The notes under the pieces: generated by a model
The model's database searches: none
The model's input: the letters and a program-made list of their open reading frames with translations, nothing else
Told to the model about the DNA's origin: nothing
Assembly: GCA_037501455.1 (NCBI GenBank)
Contig: CM074856.1
Location: forward strand, 100,967,001 to 101,031,000
Source: Lantana camara
Taxonomy: Eukaryota > Streptophyta > Magnoliopsida > Lamiales > Verbenaceae
Length of the DNA stretch: 64,000 nt
Direction: 5' to 3'
Shown: piece after piece, positions 11,218 to 22,703 of the stretch
Numbering within the stretch: the stretch's first letter is position 1
How the letters are laid out: each line of letters starts with the position of its first letter
Made by a program: the position numbers and the translations under genes

Positions 11218-12871
11218 CCTTTGAAAAGTGGCCGGCGCGTTGCAAAGTCCAAAAGGCATTCGCCTAAATGCAAAGGTCCCAAATGCACACGTAAAAGTGG
11301 GCTTTCCTTGATCTTCGGGGGCTACCGGAATCTGGTAGAATCCTGAATAACCATCAAGACAACAATAGTGAGTTTTTCCAGCTAATCTTTCGAGCATTTG
11401 GTCAATAAAGGGGAGGGGAAAATGATCTTTCTTAGTAAGAGAATTAAGACTTCTATAATCTATACACACCCTCCAGCCATTTTGAACTCTAGTAGGAACT
11501 AACTCACCATCTTTGTTCTCAACAACCGTAATTCCCGTTTTCTTGGGCACAACTTGAATGGGACTTACCCATTCACTATCAGATATCAGATAGATCATAC
11601 CTGCATCAAGGAGTTTGATGATCTCCTTTTTCACTACCTCCATCATTGGTGGGTTGAGTCTTCGTTGTGCTTCACGGCGTGGTTTGGCACCTTCCTCCAA
11701 AATGATTTTATGCATGCACGTGGAAGGACTGAGTCCTTTGATATCAGCAATGGTCCATCCAATCGCCTGTTTGTATTCTCGAAGTACTCTGACCAATTTC
11801 TCCTCTTCCAGACTGTTGAGTGTACTGGCTATGATCACTGGCAGTGTCTCTTTGTAACCCAGAAAGGCATATTTCAAATGTTCTGGCAGCATCTTGAGTT
11901 CTAGCTTTGGGGCCTGCAAAATAGAAGGTAATAGTTTAGATTCAGACCGATTAAGCTCAATAGGTACAAATTTAGAGCTTGTAACATGAAGAGCTTCCAT
12001 AGCATAAATTATCTCAAGCATAGTTTCAGAAAGTCCGAATTTATCATCAAATTTCCTTATTCTATCAATGGACAAGTTATAGAACAAGACATAGTCTAAT
12101 TCATCATCATGGTTCAAAGCAAAAACTTTGTTAGTCAAGTTATCTATGATATCAACATTGTAGACACAAGACACATCATCAACATGTTTCATAGCATCAT
12201 ACATATTAAACTTGACCATTTCACCATCGAACCCTAATGTCAAAGAACCACTATGGACATTAATTTTAGCTTTAGTCGTACTAAGAAATGGTCTACCCAA
12301 CAAAATATCAGAAGACTTAGTAGAATAATCCTTTTCCATATCAAGAACAAAGAAATCAGCGGGGAAAATAAATCCATTCACTTGGACTAAAACATCCTCT
12401 AAGACACCTTCGGGATAAACAAGTGACCGATCAGCTAATTGAATGATAACTCCGGTGTTAGCTAATGGACGTAGACCCAAAGAAGTGTAAATGGACAAAG
12501 GCATCACATTAATAGAACCTCCCAAATCACACATAGCCTTACCAATACCAATATTACCAATTTTTCAAGGGATAGAAAACATACATCTATCGCGACACTT
12601 AGGTGGTAATTTTCTTTGTATGACGGCTGAAACATTTTCACCAACACTCACCTTCTCATTACCTATCAACTTACACTTATTGGTGCATAATTCCTTAAGG
12701 AATTTGGCGTAGCGTGGAACCTGTTTGATGGCCTCGAGAAGTGGAATGTTTACTTTAACTTTTTCAAAAAGAGCCAAGATGCTCTTATCCTCTTAGTATT
12801 TCTTGTTCTGAGCCAGTCTTTGAGGGGAATGGTGGTGGTACTATCAGCGGCTTAGGCTTCTGAGTGATTTC
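11218..12871 (-). pseudogene. Athila-type gag end-protease-RT relic
   Basis: The 5' half of the same minus-strand polyprotein. It holds a proline-rich stretch (PKPLIVPPP), the gag/protease linker (KVNIPLLEAIKQVPRYAKFL), a retropepsin-like region with CDLGGSIN, and the RT fingers and palm (YCCLDGYSGFYQIPV, RRMPFGLCNAPATFQR). In-frame stops lie at 12793-12795 (TAA), about 12570 (TGA) and 11215-11217 (TGA), and a frameshift near 12820. Most of gag is missing; the coding similarity ends at about 12871 where another LTR fragment starts. Not functional. Confidence 0.82.
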
Positions 12872-12879
12872 AGACTGTC

Positions 12880-13555
12880 AGCGGTGCCACCAACATGGAA
12901 AAGACGCCGGGAAGTCTTCTCTCAGGTCTGGGGGCGCGTGTTGCCAGAAGTCCGTCGAAAATCACCGCATTAGCCGGCGAAGTCGAGGTGGTTCCGCCTC
13001 CCTCCAGCCGTAACAAAAAATCAGTGAAAAGGCCTGCCTCCGGTTGTCGTCGGGCCACGATCTTGGTAAGGTTGTGACCGCATCGTCGAGCTCTTCGAAA
13101 AGCACTATTGATTCGTCAAATTTCATCGAGAAACGAGCAAGTTAAAGTTAGTGTATGTTTCATATGTGTGTTAGGGTGTTTCGCTAGGAGAGAGAGAAAG
13201 AGGAGTGAGAGAGAGCTGCTGAAGTTCTGGCATGAATAACGACGGTCCGGGTGTTTTATCCCGGGTCCTCGTGCGCAAAACGAACGGTAGGAGGAGCAAA
13301 CGACGTCAAAATTGGACAAACTCAGAGTCTACGGACTCATCTCGATGCCCTAAACGTGTTAAAGGGGTCAAAAAGGTCAAAAACTTGATCAAACGAGAAA
13401 TGACCAAAAAACCCCTAAAAAGAGAAAATTACAAACAAGCCCCTAAACTCTTAAAGAGTTCAAAATATGGCCACGCAAAACACAAAATCACATGATTAAA
13501 CACATAATAAAGTTGAAACGTGGCATACCTTATACATCGGACGAGCGGGATGTTA
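12880..13555 (-). repeat. Truncated LTR fragment I (5' part of an LTR)
   Basis: On minus it starts TGTAACATCCCGCTCG at 13555, the usual start of this LTR class, and joins the truncated LTR of the element 1 family at a clean TG boundary. It then runs about 675 bp through a CT-rich leader-like stretch (13170-13215) until the Athila coding relic begins. The end of the LTR and any PBS are absent. No other copy is in the window, so the inner limit is approximate. Confidence 0.5.
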
Positions 13556-14552
13556 CATCAACGACTTAAAGGTTCTTTCAAATTGAGATATTCTTATTCA
13601 GCTAGGGGTCACACACCTGTTGCTAGGCTACGGTAGTGTGATCTGTGGACTGGTTAATTAATTAGGAATTAATTAATTAGGGTCACTACTAATTAAATTA
13701 AGAACCTAGAGGGTCACACACAAATACTCGGTTACGAGGGTTAAGGTTTAAATTGATTAAACACGTTGATCGAACCAACAAGATGTTAGTTAGGGGCCAC
13801 ACGTGTGATCGAACAAACAAGATGTTGGTTAGGGGCCACACGTGTGAATCACACGTGTGGGACACGTGTCCATGCGTGACACGTGTCACATGGTGATTAA
13901 ATAATTAATTAGGTAATTATTTAATGGACTTTAATTTAATTATGAATTATTATTAAAGTTCTAATTTGGAGATTTTAAGTCTAATAAATAATTATTATGA
14001 ATTAATTAATTATTAGCATCAATTTATTTATTATGAATAAATAAATAATTAAATAATATATCTAAAAGAGTTAGATATTTTTCCTTGGAAGATAAGTTGG
14101 TCAAAGGGAGACTTTTGGTCAAAGTAGAGAGTCTTTCTCTCCAAGCAAGGAATTAATTAGCTAGTGGGATAAGAATCCTATTCGAAATAGGATATGGGAT
14201 TTGAACCCCATAGCTATATATACAAGGGGTTCGAACCCCTTGATGATTGATAGCAATTCTCCTTCTCCAAATTATATCACACAAACCCTAGATAGCTTAA
14301 ACACTAAATATAGAACTAGCATCCTCCTTGTTTAGATCGTGATCGAGGTTGCTGTGGATTATTACTCTAGAGGGCTGCTGTCGTGGAGTCTTAAAAGATT
14401 TGAATGAGCTTGGGGACTTGCCATCAAGAAAGCGCCGATCTAAGTAAGTTTTTGAATCCATACGAATTGGGAATACGAATTGCAAGTCTAGATTCTGCCT
14501 TTTGGGAAAATTTTTGAACTTCCACTGTATTTTCTTTTCATGTTTTCCCTAT
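13556..14552 (+). repeat. Truncated LTR of the element 1 family
   Basis: It aligns along its length with the right half of the solo LTR at 48399-50341 (from about 49312): the same GGTCACTRCTAATT block, G-box cluster (13795-13890), TATATATA at 14215-14222 and the end motif near CATGTTTTCCC. The first kilobase is missing, cut by fragment I. It is clearly more diverged than the other two copies, with a short internal duplication around 13770-13830. Confidence 0.8.
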
Positions 14553-14782
14553 AATGACCGCCGGATAAAAAAAGGCGGCGGCAACGGTGACGAAGATAGT
14601 AGGATATTAATAAGCGACGGCAATGAGAAGTGATTTAGTCATCGTGCCTTATTTCCTATACTGCCACAAGGTATTCTTAGCGCTGAATGTTAATTGAATG
14701 TATTCTTGGCCTTAATTGAAAGCATTCTTGGTGTTAATTAAATGTTAATTATGTCAACTAGACAGTATAATTCACTGATAAT
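14553..14782. other. AT-rich stretch, left flank of the PB1-like gene
   Basis: No gene or recognisable repeat. It begins with GCCGCCGG-like and AAGGCGGCGGCAACGG motifs (14567-14590), then repeats of GTATTCTTGGC/GCATTCTTGGTGTTAATT (14665-14750). It could be 5' flank of the following exon or the end of a DNA transposon; neither can be shown. Confidence 0.4.
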
Positions 14783-14809
14783 TTGTTCGATTCGAATTGT
14801 TGATCCAAT

Positions 14810-15243
14810 TTGAATTGGTATTCTGAGTATGTGATAGCCGGTTATAAAACTCAGGACAAGCAAATCATAGGAAGTTGTTGGTTTAACGGCGAAATTATGG
14901 TATTTCCAATTCGGCAGAGTGCGTCAGTGGAGGAGATTCACCCGCAACTTGGTGGAGAGTGGATAGACTTCAACACTAATTCTTACCTGGTACAGTACCT
15001 TGCTCCCCATAAAAAAGCGTTGTGGGTCAGTTTGCGACACGACGGGCACATACCGACTATGATCTAACTGCATCAACTTGCTAAACTCAACATTGTGGAG
15101 ATGAGGGCGATTCAGCCTCCTGCCTATTTAGGTGGGAAGCAGGCAACGAGAAGAAGGTATGGGATTTCTAATTAATTTTGTTTTGTATTAACACTATATC
15201 AATACTGCTCAGTAATCTCATTCTGTGTCAGGAAGAGAAGATA
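14810..15243 (+). pseudogene. PB1-like N-terminal domain of a MULE-type protein, two exons, broken
   Basis: Exon 1 has an open frame from about 14795 to 15156 with one in-frame TAA (15064-15066). Residues such as VFPIRQSASVEEI, GGEWIDFNTNSYLVQYLAP and KALWVSLRHDGHIP resemble the PB1-like ubiquitin-fold found at the N-terminus of plant Mutator-like transposases. A 75-nt intron (15157-15231, GT...AG) leads to a tiny second exon giving a basic tail, RRRKRRYNP, then stop. No transposase domain follows. There is no clear ATG. It may be a relic of a Mutator-like element or an exapted small gene; family assignment is by resemblance only. Confidence 0.4.
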
Positions 15244-15399
15244 TAACCCCTAGTCCTATAATTCAATCTTGGCCACTGTTCGTTCTGAAGTTGAGGATTG
15301 ACCAAATCCACTGCGTCTTCTGGAGTTGAGGATTGATTTTATTCACTTTTTTTTAAGGAATTTTATTTGTTGTTGTAATAGAATACACTCTCTCTTATG

Positions 15400-15675
15400 A
15401 TTGTTTCTGTTTGTTTGAAACTACGTTAATAAATTGCTTGATGATGTTTTCTCGATTTGATCTATGGAAATGAATTGCTTGATGATGTTTTCTGAATTTG
15501 ATCTATGCAAATACGTTAATAAATTGCTTGTTCAGGTTGTTGTAATTTGTTCACTTATGTGGTAATGAATTGCTTGTTCACGTTGTTGTAGTTTGTTCGT
15601 AATTAAAACCGGACTTTGTAGAGTGATGGGTTAAATATTCGCAATTAAAAGCAGACTTTGTAGAGTGATGGGTTA
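15400..15675 (+). repeat. Local repeats and first copies of the 42-bp minisatellite
   Basis: From 15400 the motif AAATTGCTTGATGATGTTTTC is repeated with changes, then GAATTGCTTGTTCA-GTTGTTGTA twice. From about 15599 a 42-bp unit begins, with core GACTTTGTAGAGTGATGGGT followed by TAAATATTCG and a AATTAAAAG segment. Nearly two units are seen before LTR C interrupts the array. Confidence 0.75.
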
Positions 15676-18600
15676 TGTAACTGCCGTAATCAGGGCCGAG
15701 TCAGGAGAGGTAAGTCAAGGGTTGATCTAGAAGCGTTTATAATCTCGATCCCTATTTATTCTCTTCATGTATTGTATTTTATTTGACTTATGTGCTTTTA
15801 TGTGCTATGGTTCTAAATAAAAGTTCGTAATTAAATTCTTTCCATTATTAAGCATGTATCTTGAAACTCTTCTCATAGAATCTTAGAACTCCAGTATTTA
15901 TCCCTTTCTAGCACCTAAAATCTCTTCATATGCTCCAAAACATATTTCTACAATTTTAGGTTAAAAATTACAAAAATACCCCTCTATAATTTTCCTAAAT
16001 TCCCCAAAGTACTTTTACTACCCAATATTTTGACCAAAGAATCCTCACATTATTTCGAGGGTCTTAACACTCTCCGTGAACCATGATTCCTATCCTAACT
16101 CTAGTAGTACCAAAAATCGGTAAAAACCCTAGTCACTATTCACACCGTAAAACAACTTTTTATCCGTACACTTTTTGATATTCAATATTACAGTCAAAAC
16201 GATCCTTGAATTATTTTATGAATTTTCGTACATTTATCAAAACTTGATTCCAACCGTAGCATATTTTATAAATATTTTCCTTTTTAAAAATTATCATTTT
16301 ATTTTAAATAATTAGCTTTCTTTCAATATTCAAAATTACACTTAAAACGTTTCTTGAATTTTCCTCTAAACTATGATAATTTTTCCAACCTTTAAACTTC
16401 ATCATAGCTTCGTTTATATAATTTTATCATGATTTTCATCATCTTTAACGTTCATGACTCGTAAACGAAAGACCTAAATATTCCACATTTATAATCATAA
16501 CGAAGCTTATTTTTCACTCATCCTTTTATTATTTTACCACTTCGAGTTCTCGTCTCTCGACTCTTGAATAAATTTTATACCATTTTATATTTATTTTTAT
16601 TCAACATGACATCATCCATGACATCACCTTCTAAAAATAGACCTTCTAAAAATAGAAAGTTTTGAATAAATGAATATAATTTAACCACATTTCCTATATA
16701 GCTACCAAACATTTGTTTAATTATGAGACATCCACATTTTCCCTAAACTCTTAGAAATTGCACAAAAGCCCCTTATTCCTACCTATAAATACCCCTCATA
16801 TGAACCATTTCTAACTCACAAAATCAACACAAAAATCACTCTCCTCTCTCCCCGTAAGCCTCACGAAATTCCCACTCCAAAATCCCTCAAGGTTAGCTTT
16901 TTTTATGCTTTAAATTATGCTTTATTTTATATTTAAATTATGCAATTTAATTTGTATTTTATATGTTTTAAATTATGTTAGAAATTCATATTAGAGAATT
17001 ATGCTTTAGGAATTTACTTTCATGATTAAAGTTAGGAATTTAAATTAAGAAATACATGGTTTGAATATTCATAATTATGTTCTTGAATGTTAGAACAAAT
17101 GCATGCTTAGAGAATTTAATTAGGAATTATTTTTCATAGAGAATTTGTATATTTTGCTATATTATGCCTCAAATTCTATGTTATAAATATGAATATGATC
17201 AAGTTTGTTACATACCTCTTTTGAATATTCAAATAGACTTAAGAACATGTTCTTAATGTTCTTGGACATGTGTGTGTGTGTGTGTGTGGCGTGTGATAAG
17301 TGTGTGTGTGTGTACGTGTGATTAATTTTATGTTATAAGATGTTTAATTCTTAAGAATTTGAATAGTATATGTTTTAAATAGTAATTTTGACTTTTTGGT
17401 AAACCCATAGGTTGAATATTTCGAAATTAATATTAAATAAATTATAAAAATTAGTTTTGGAATTTTTAAATAAGGATTTTATCCAAATTTTCTAAAAATC
17501 GGTAAATTGTGTAATATTTTCAAAAGATAACCTACATTGTCAATTTAAACCCTAAATTTCATTTCAAATCTTACAATTAGAATCATAATATAGTTAATAA
17601 ATATTTGATTAGCTAAAGATCTCATAAACCCTAAATTTATTAATAAAATTCCCTTAAACGGGTGAATTTAGGGTTTATCGGGAAATCTTTAACATGTTAC
17701 ATAATATGGACCTTATATAATTATTCAATTACAATATTGTGTGTAATTAATTAGTTAGAAAACTAAGAACCTAGTTCTAAGCCAATAGTAGTTATTACTT
17801 TCAGGCGACGATAGGATCGAAGAGTGGAATTCTCACAATTCCATCTAAATCTCGGTACTAGGTGAGGGTTTAAATCCTTTCAACTGGAATCATGATAAAA
17901 TATTTTAATTTATTTTCTTTTCAAATATCATTATTCCTTTTGGGAAAATTGCTTCATATCAAATTATAGTATTATCCAAAATTCATATATTTACCCGAAA
18001 GTACTTAGTACTTTCTCCCGGTAAATATTCTCGTCTTGCAAGTAAAATTATTATTTTCTTATGGGCCCGGTGGTCTTGGTAGAAGTAGTAGTCCGGGAGG
18101 CATGGGCCGAGGTCTACTATTATACCAACCGCCAACTAGATCTTGGTGATGGTCTAACCGGAGGTTGGTTATTCCACATCAAGTGACCGGAAAAGGTACG
18201 TCCCTCCCATAATATTGTTCATTGTCACTAGGGTTTGCTCCCCTACGTGACATTAATGGGTGAAGGCTGGTATTATCGTATTTGCTTTATTAAGTATCGA
18301 CACCTTGATCAGTGTCGTTACTATTTTCCCGGATTTTAAGGAGTTAAGGTTGAAGAAGCCTAGCTTGCGGGCATCAAAATCATTTCTACAAAACGGTTCA
18401 TAAATTTTCCCAAAGTATAACTTATATTACCCCTACTCCGTTTCAAACTAATATGAACCGAATATTATTGTCATGTAGTAATTCGTGAATATTTATTATA
18501 TTTTCAGACAAGACCTTCTTGGTCAAAAGATTTTACCAAAACTTTGCTTATAATTATAAACCTCAAACCACCGTCACTTAGTCATTTTGACTAACCCTCC

Positions 18601-18965
18601 TATAACCCTCCTACTCTTTTAACTCATGATTTCAGGAATACACAGATCGACGCCTTAGAGGTATCTTGAAGCTTTAAGGTGTCACATCTTAGTTACTTAG
18701 GGTTTATCAAGAGTGCATGTACATCTTTCAATAAGCACTCTCCTGTGAAATTATATCTATCACTGTAATTACTTACTCAGCTTAATAATATATGCTCTGT
18801 TTAACTACTGCTCCCTTTTAATTACTTAAGTTTATTTCTCCGTTGTAAATTTTATACTCTGGTATTGTATAGTCTTGTCCGTTCGCCGAAGTATTTCTCA
18901 AGTGCTAGGTCTCACATCCACTCGGGAAATACACGGTGTGGGGTTGTAGTGTTAGGGGCGCTACA
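15676..18965 (+). repeat. Solo LTR C (3.29 kb)
   Basis: Starts TGTAACTGCCG, ends GGGCGCTACA, flanked by a perfect 5-bp TSD GGTTA (15671-15675 and 18966-18970). No internal sequence or second LTR remains, so it arose by LTR-LTR recombination. A TATAAATA box at 16784-16791 is followed by a likely start near 16815. A (GT)n stretch lies at 17270-17315. A hairpin at 18076-18128 corresponds to H1 of LTRs A, E and F, but no palindrome cluster was seen in this family. Confidence 0.9.
16784..16791 (+). promoter_or_regulatory. TATA box of LTR C
   Basis: TATAAATA about 1.1 kb into the LTR, followed about 30 bp later by the pyrimidine/adenine-rich sequence CTAACTCACAAAATC, typical of plant transcription starts. 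It places the later LTR, including the 18.1-kb hairpin, in the transcribed R-U5 part. Confidence 0.6.
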
Positions 18966-19142
18966 GGTTAAATGATGGGTTAAATATTCGTAATTAAAAG
19001 CGGACTTTGCAGAGTGATGTGTTAAATATTCGCAATTAAAAGCAGACTTTGTAGAGTGATGTGGGTTAAATATTCGTAATTAAAAGCAGACTTTGTTGAG
19101 TGATGGGTTAAATATTCGTAATTAAAACCGGACTTTGGAGAG
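18966..19142 (+). repeat. 42-bp minisatellite, middle block
   Basis: About four units continue the array from 15599-15675. Variable positions include GTAGAG/GCAGAG/GTTGAG and a GTG insertion in one unit. The block is bounded on the left by LTR C and its TSD, and on the right by LTR B. Confidence 0.85.
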
Positions 19143-22100
19143 TGTAACACCCCGACTCTCCGACGAGCCAGGTATGACGTCAGGGGAGGTTTTCCCGACG
19201 TTTTGATTTCTCTTTTGATTTATTTTATACTTTGAATCAATTGTTTAAGTGATTTATATACTCTAATATTTTAAATTTCATATTTTAACTTCCGTATTTA
19301 ATTTCTCTAACTTCAATTTTATTCCCGAACTACGTAAATACGTGATATATTTGAATTATATGTTTATGAACTCATTTACGTGTTTATTTATTCTTTTTTA
19401 CTTGTTCGAATTGGTCGGGACCATTTCTTTACTTTTGGGATTTGAGGGCCTAACGAGTATTAGCGCGCCTTGGATTCTGGACGACATAACATGAGATCGG
19501 GAATTCAGATTCGAATTTCGAAACTGGCTCCGGACTCGTAAAAAGATTTTCAAGCTAAGGAATCTAGTCTTGTATTTTTCTAAGCCCGTTCGGACCCCTG
19601 TATTTCGCTCATAATGTGAGCCTCGCGCAGCTTTGCCACCTTTTATGGTTTTAGCCATAGCTATCTCGTTTCTTGACCAAATGACTTGATTCTTGAGCCT
19701 ACTTAACCCTAACTCAACCCAATACTTAACCCCCCAACCCCATTTCGGTCAGCAGCTAAGAAAGGGAGGAAAAATGCCGGAAGGAAGGGGAGAAAGAAAA
19801 CCCACCCGTCACTATTCATTCTATAGAGATTTTGAGCTCAATCTCTTCCATCCTTCAACCATTTAAAGAGGTAATAATATGCACTTGTTCCTCATCTCAT
19901 TACCGTTCTTTTAAGCCATGGTTTGTGCTTTTTCATGGAGGCTTGGGCATTCTTTGAATTAGAGCATGAATAGTTAGGTTTTCTCTTCAAAATTGAATCC
20001 ATGCTTTGAGTTCGTTTCTAAGTGAATTGAGGCATGACATGTGGTTAACCTTGCTGTATTTATGTGTATATATACTTGAATTACTGGTATGAGTTGTATA
20101 TGAGGATCCACCATTAAAGTAGCATGAGTTTTCTTGAAGTTTTGTTGAGCTTTGTTGTTGTCGGTTGTTGCTTTCCTTGTTGTTGTGCCCTTTTCCTTGT
20201 TTTCTTATCTTTGTTGTGCTGCTTTAGCGTTGTTGTGTTACTGTTGAGTTGCCTTGCTGCTTCTGCTACTTCTGCTGCTTTCGAATGGAGAACAGGGGAA
20301 GAAGAGGTTGCTACTGTGTGTTTTCCCGTCTGCACAATTCTCGCCGGGCGGGGAGAATTTGTGCTTATTGTGTCCCCGACCGGGGACACCTTATGCAGTT
20401 GCGACTGTATGAATTATCCCAAGGAGGGGAGTTTTATGTGTGAAATCTCCCCGAGAGAAGAGATTGGTTTGGTCCTTTAGTTGCTGCATGATTTTATTTG
20501 GTATACTTGTGTATGAATATGAATTGTTATCCTTGTGGATGCATGTGAGATTTGTGTGTACGTAATGCACTCATGTGTGTTATGAAGGTGATATGTTTTC
20601 TTTTCTTTTTCCCCTACTTTATTAGATATGCTATTAATATTTTGTGAGTATATATATAATATGCTATTAGACTTATTTAATATACGTATAAAATATATAA
20701 TTGTTGTTTATTAAGTGCTTATAATATTAATATGTTTTATGATATTTTATATGAGTTTATTTACCGTGTTACGAGTTTAATTCTTGAATTTGTTTATGAG
20801 ATATTATGCTATTTGTTTCGATATGCCTAAATGTGAACTTATATGATGTGCATTGCATCATTTGCATCCATTTGCATTCTTATGCATCATCGTGCGTCTA
20901 TTTGGTTCATGATTGAGTCTAAGTTATAAGTTTGTGTTAGTTTGTCTCAGAGTTTGGTTCGGGAGGTGCCAGTTCCACCATTTAGCTTCTTCTTGGTCGT
21001 CAACACTCTCCCAGGAGCACTTTTGGTTAAAAAAAAAAAAAAAGATAAGATTTTAGGTTTGTTTCTTTATAGTTAATGCGTCCTATAACCTCATGTGCTC
21101 ATTTTCAAGCCCGCATGCGAAGATAATATTATATTTATATAATATATAAGTGTTTATACAATATGTTTATGACCTTGTCAAATGATTACGGGTTTTGAAA
21201 ATGATAAGTATAAACGTATGTGAGCTTATGTTTTGCAACGAGGCTATGCCTCATGCTAGCTACGGATTAGGATGACACAGAGAGGTACGTCTATAGCATA
21301 TGCTAAATTGCAAGGTAAGGTATGATCTGATGAGGTATATAAGTTGCGTTATGATTAGTTTAATATGTAGCGAGATATGATATGTTATGTTATGGTTTGC
21401 GTTTTGGGCCCCCGAGACGTGGGTAAGGGAGACCCGGGACGACCCCTGTGCACGCTCTCATTTATAGTTTGTTATGTTATGCTATGTTATGACCCCTGTG
21501 TACGCTCTCATTTGAAGTACTCCCATGCGACTCGTGGAGGTTGAGGAGGCGTGGTGCTTTGAGCCCTTGGTGGATAACCGAGGAAGGCACAACGTAGATT
21601 AGCTACCCCATGTGTTTTTGGTAATGGTAATGTGTAGTGAGGGTTTGCTCCCCGAACTACATGGATGTTGGGGATGGATTGTTTATGATTTATGCTTTTC
21701 GTTTTGTATTTATGTTAAGAATTGGGGAGATTGTGTAAGACCCATACTCGCCGGGTGTAAGAATCGGTTTGATATGATGATTATGAAACGTGATAGAAGC
21801 CTTCCTTTATGATATGATACGAATACGTTAAGTTCGTTATGTTTCATTAAGTATAAGTATGAGATTACTTTGGAAATGACTTTAGTACGCAAAACCATAT
21901 CCCGATTCATAGTCTTTTGTTTATTACGTGCTTTGCTCTATATGTATACGTGTGTGTGTGTGGGTGTGCGTTAGCCCTCTCACTTACTTGGTGGACTGAC
22001 CCTCTCCTTTCAACTTTTCAGTTTGAAGGTTTTGGTTCGTGCTAGGCGGAGTCGTGAGTCGGTCGAGTTCTAGTCCCCTACTCGAGTTGCATTTTCATTT

Positions 22101-22430
22101 ACATTCGGTCACCTTTTGTATATGATTCGATTTTGATAATTGAAGTATGTATATGTTATGCATTTGTTAATGAATTCTTGATTTATATATCCGGGACCGG
22201 CTTCTAGGGATAGTTGAACCCGTTTTTGTGGATTTATCTTCTTGATTTTGATGGATACTTCAGTTTTCTTTGATTTTTACATGCTCTGGTCTTATCTTAG
22301 CTTCTCCTGGACTAGTGAGTGTGTGTAGGTTCCCGTTCGCTTAGTCTTGGGCTCATGTGTGGATTTCTATTTCATGTGGGTTTGAGTCTAGGTGCGGGGG
22401 ATGTGGTGGCTCACCACTTCGGGCGCTACA
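19143..22430 (+). repeat. 5' LTR of element B (3.29 kb)
   Basis: Starts TGTAACACCCCGAC and ends GGGCGCTACA. From about 21315 it matches the truncated 3' LTR at 24577-25659 closely, differing by scattered substitutions, a shorter GT run, and a 3' deletion near 25476. It includes a palindrome cluster (20332-20450) and a poly-A tract at 21030-21042. Confidence 0.88.
20332..20450 (+). repeat. Palindrome cluster of LTR B
   Basis: GCACAATTCTC at 20332-20342 pairs with GAGAATTTGTGC at 20353-20364 (one bulge). GTGTCCCCGACCGGGGACAC at 20370-20389 is perfect with 9-bp arms around AC. A looser GGGGAG...CTCCCC pair lies near 20417-20449. This is about 1.2 kb into the LTR, comparable with D, E and F. The open frames here are not genes. 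Confidence 0.8.
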
Positions 22431-22438
22431 TCTTAAAG

Positions 22439-22450
22439 TGGTATCAGAGC
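22439..22450 (+). other. Primer binding site of element B
   Basis: TGGTATCAGAGC, eight bases after the LTR end, complementary to initiator tRNA-Met, as in E and D. Confidence 0.9.
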
Positions 22451-22703
22451 TCCGGTATAGGTTTTACGGCGTAGGAACAACTTGCTAACGTGTGCATTGC
22501 ATCAAGATATGTGAAATTTCTTGAATTATATGTTTTAAAGTTGTTATTTTCAATTCACTAATTGTTGTTGTTGCATATTTTACATGCGCTAGTTGTTTCA
22601 TGTACGTGCCATAATCATATACTAACCGTATGCTTCATATTTTTCCTTCTTTGTGTATTGTAGGTTAATATCTTACAATGATCAACTACTCATCTCAACG
22701 ACC

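Noticed and set aside
17270..17315. GT-rich stretch as a possible Z-DNA or regulatory element
   Set aside because: An ordinary short (GT)n microsatellite inside a solo LTR, with nothing further to support a function.
20124..20480. Open frame of 118 codons, leucine- and cysteine-rich, with hydrophobic stretches
   Set aside because: It lies inside LTR B over TTGTTG-rich repeats and the palindromes. The apparent membrane segments come from the low-complexity sequence, and no other copy of the LTR supports it.
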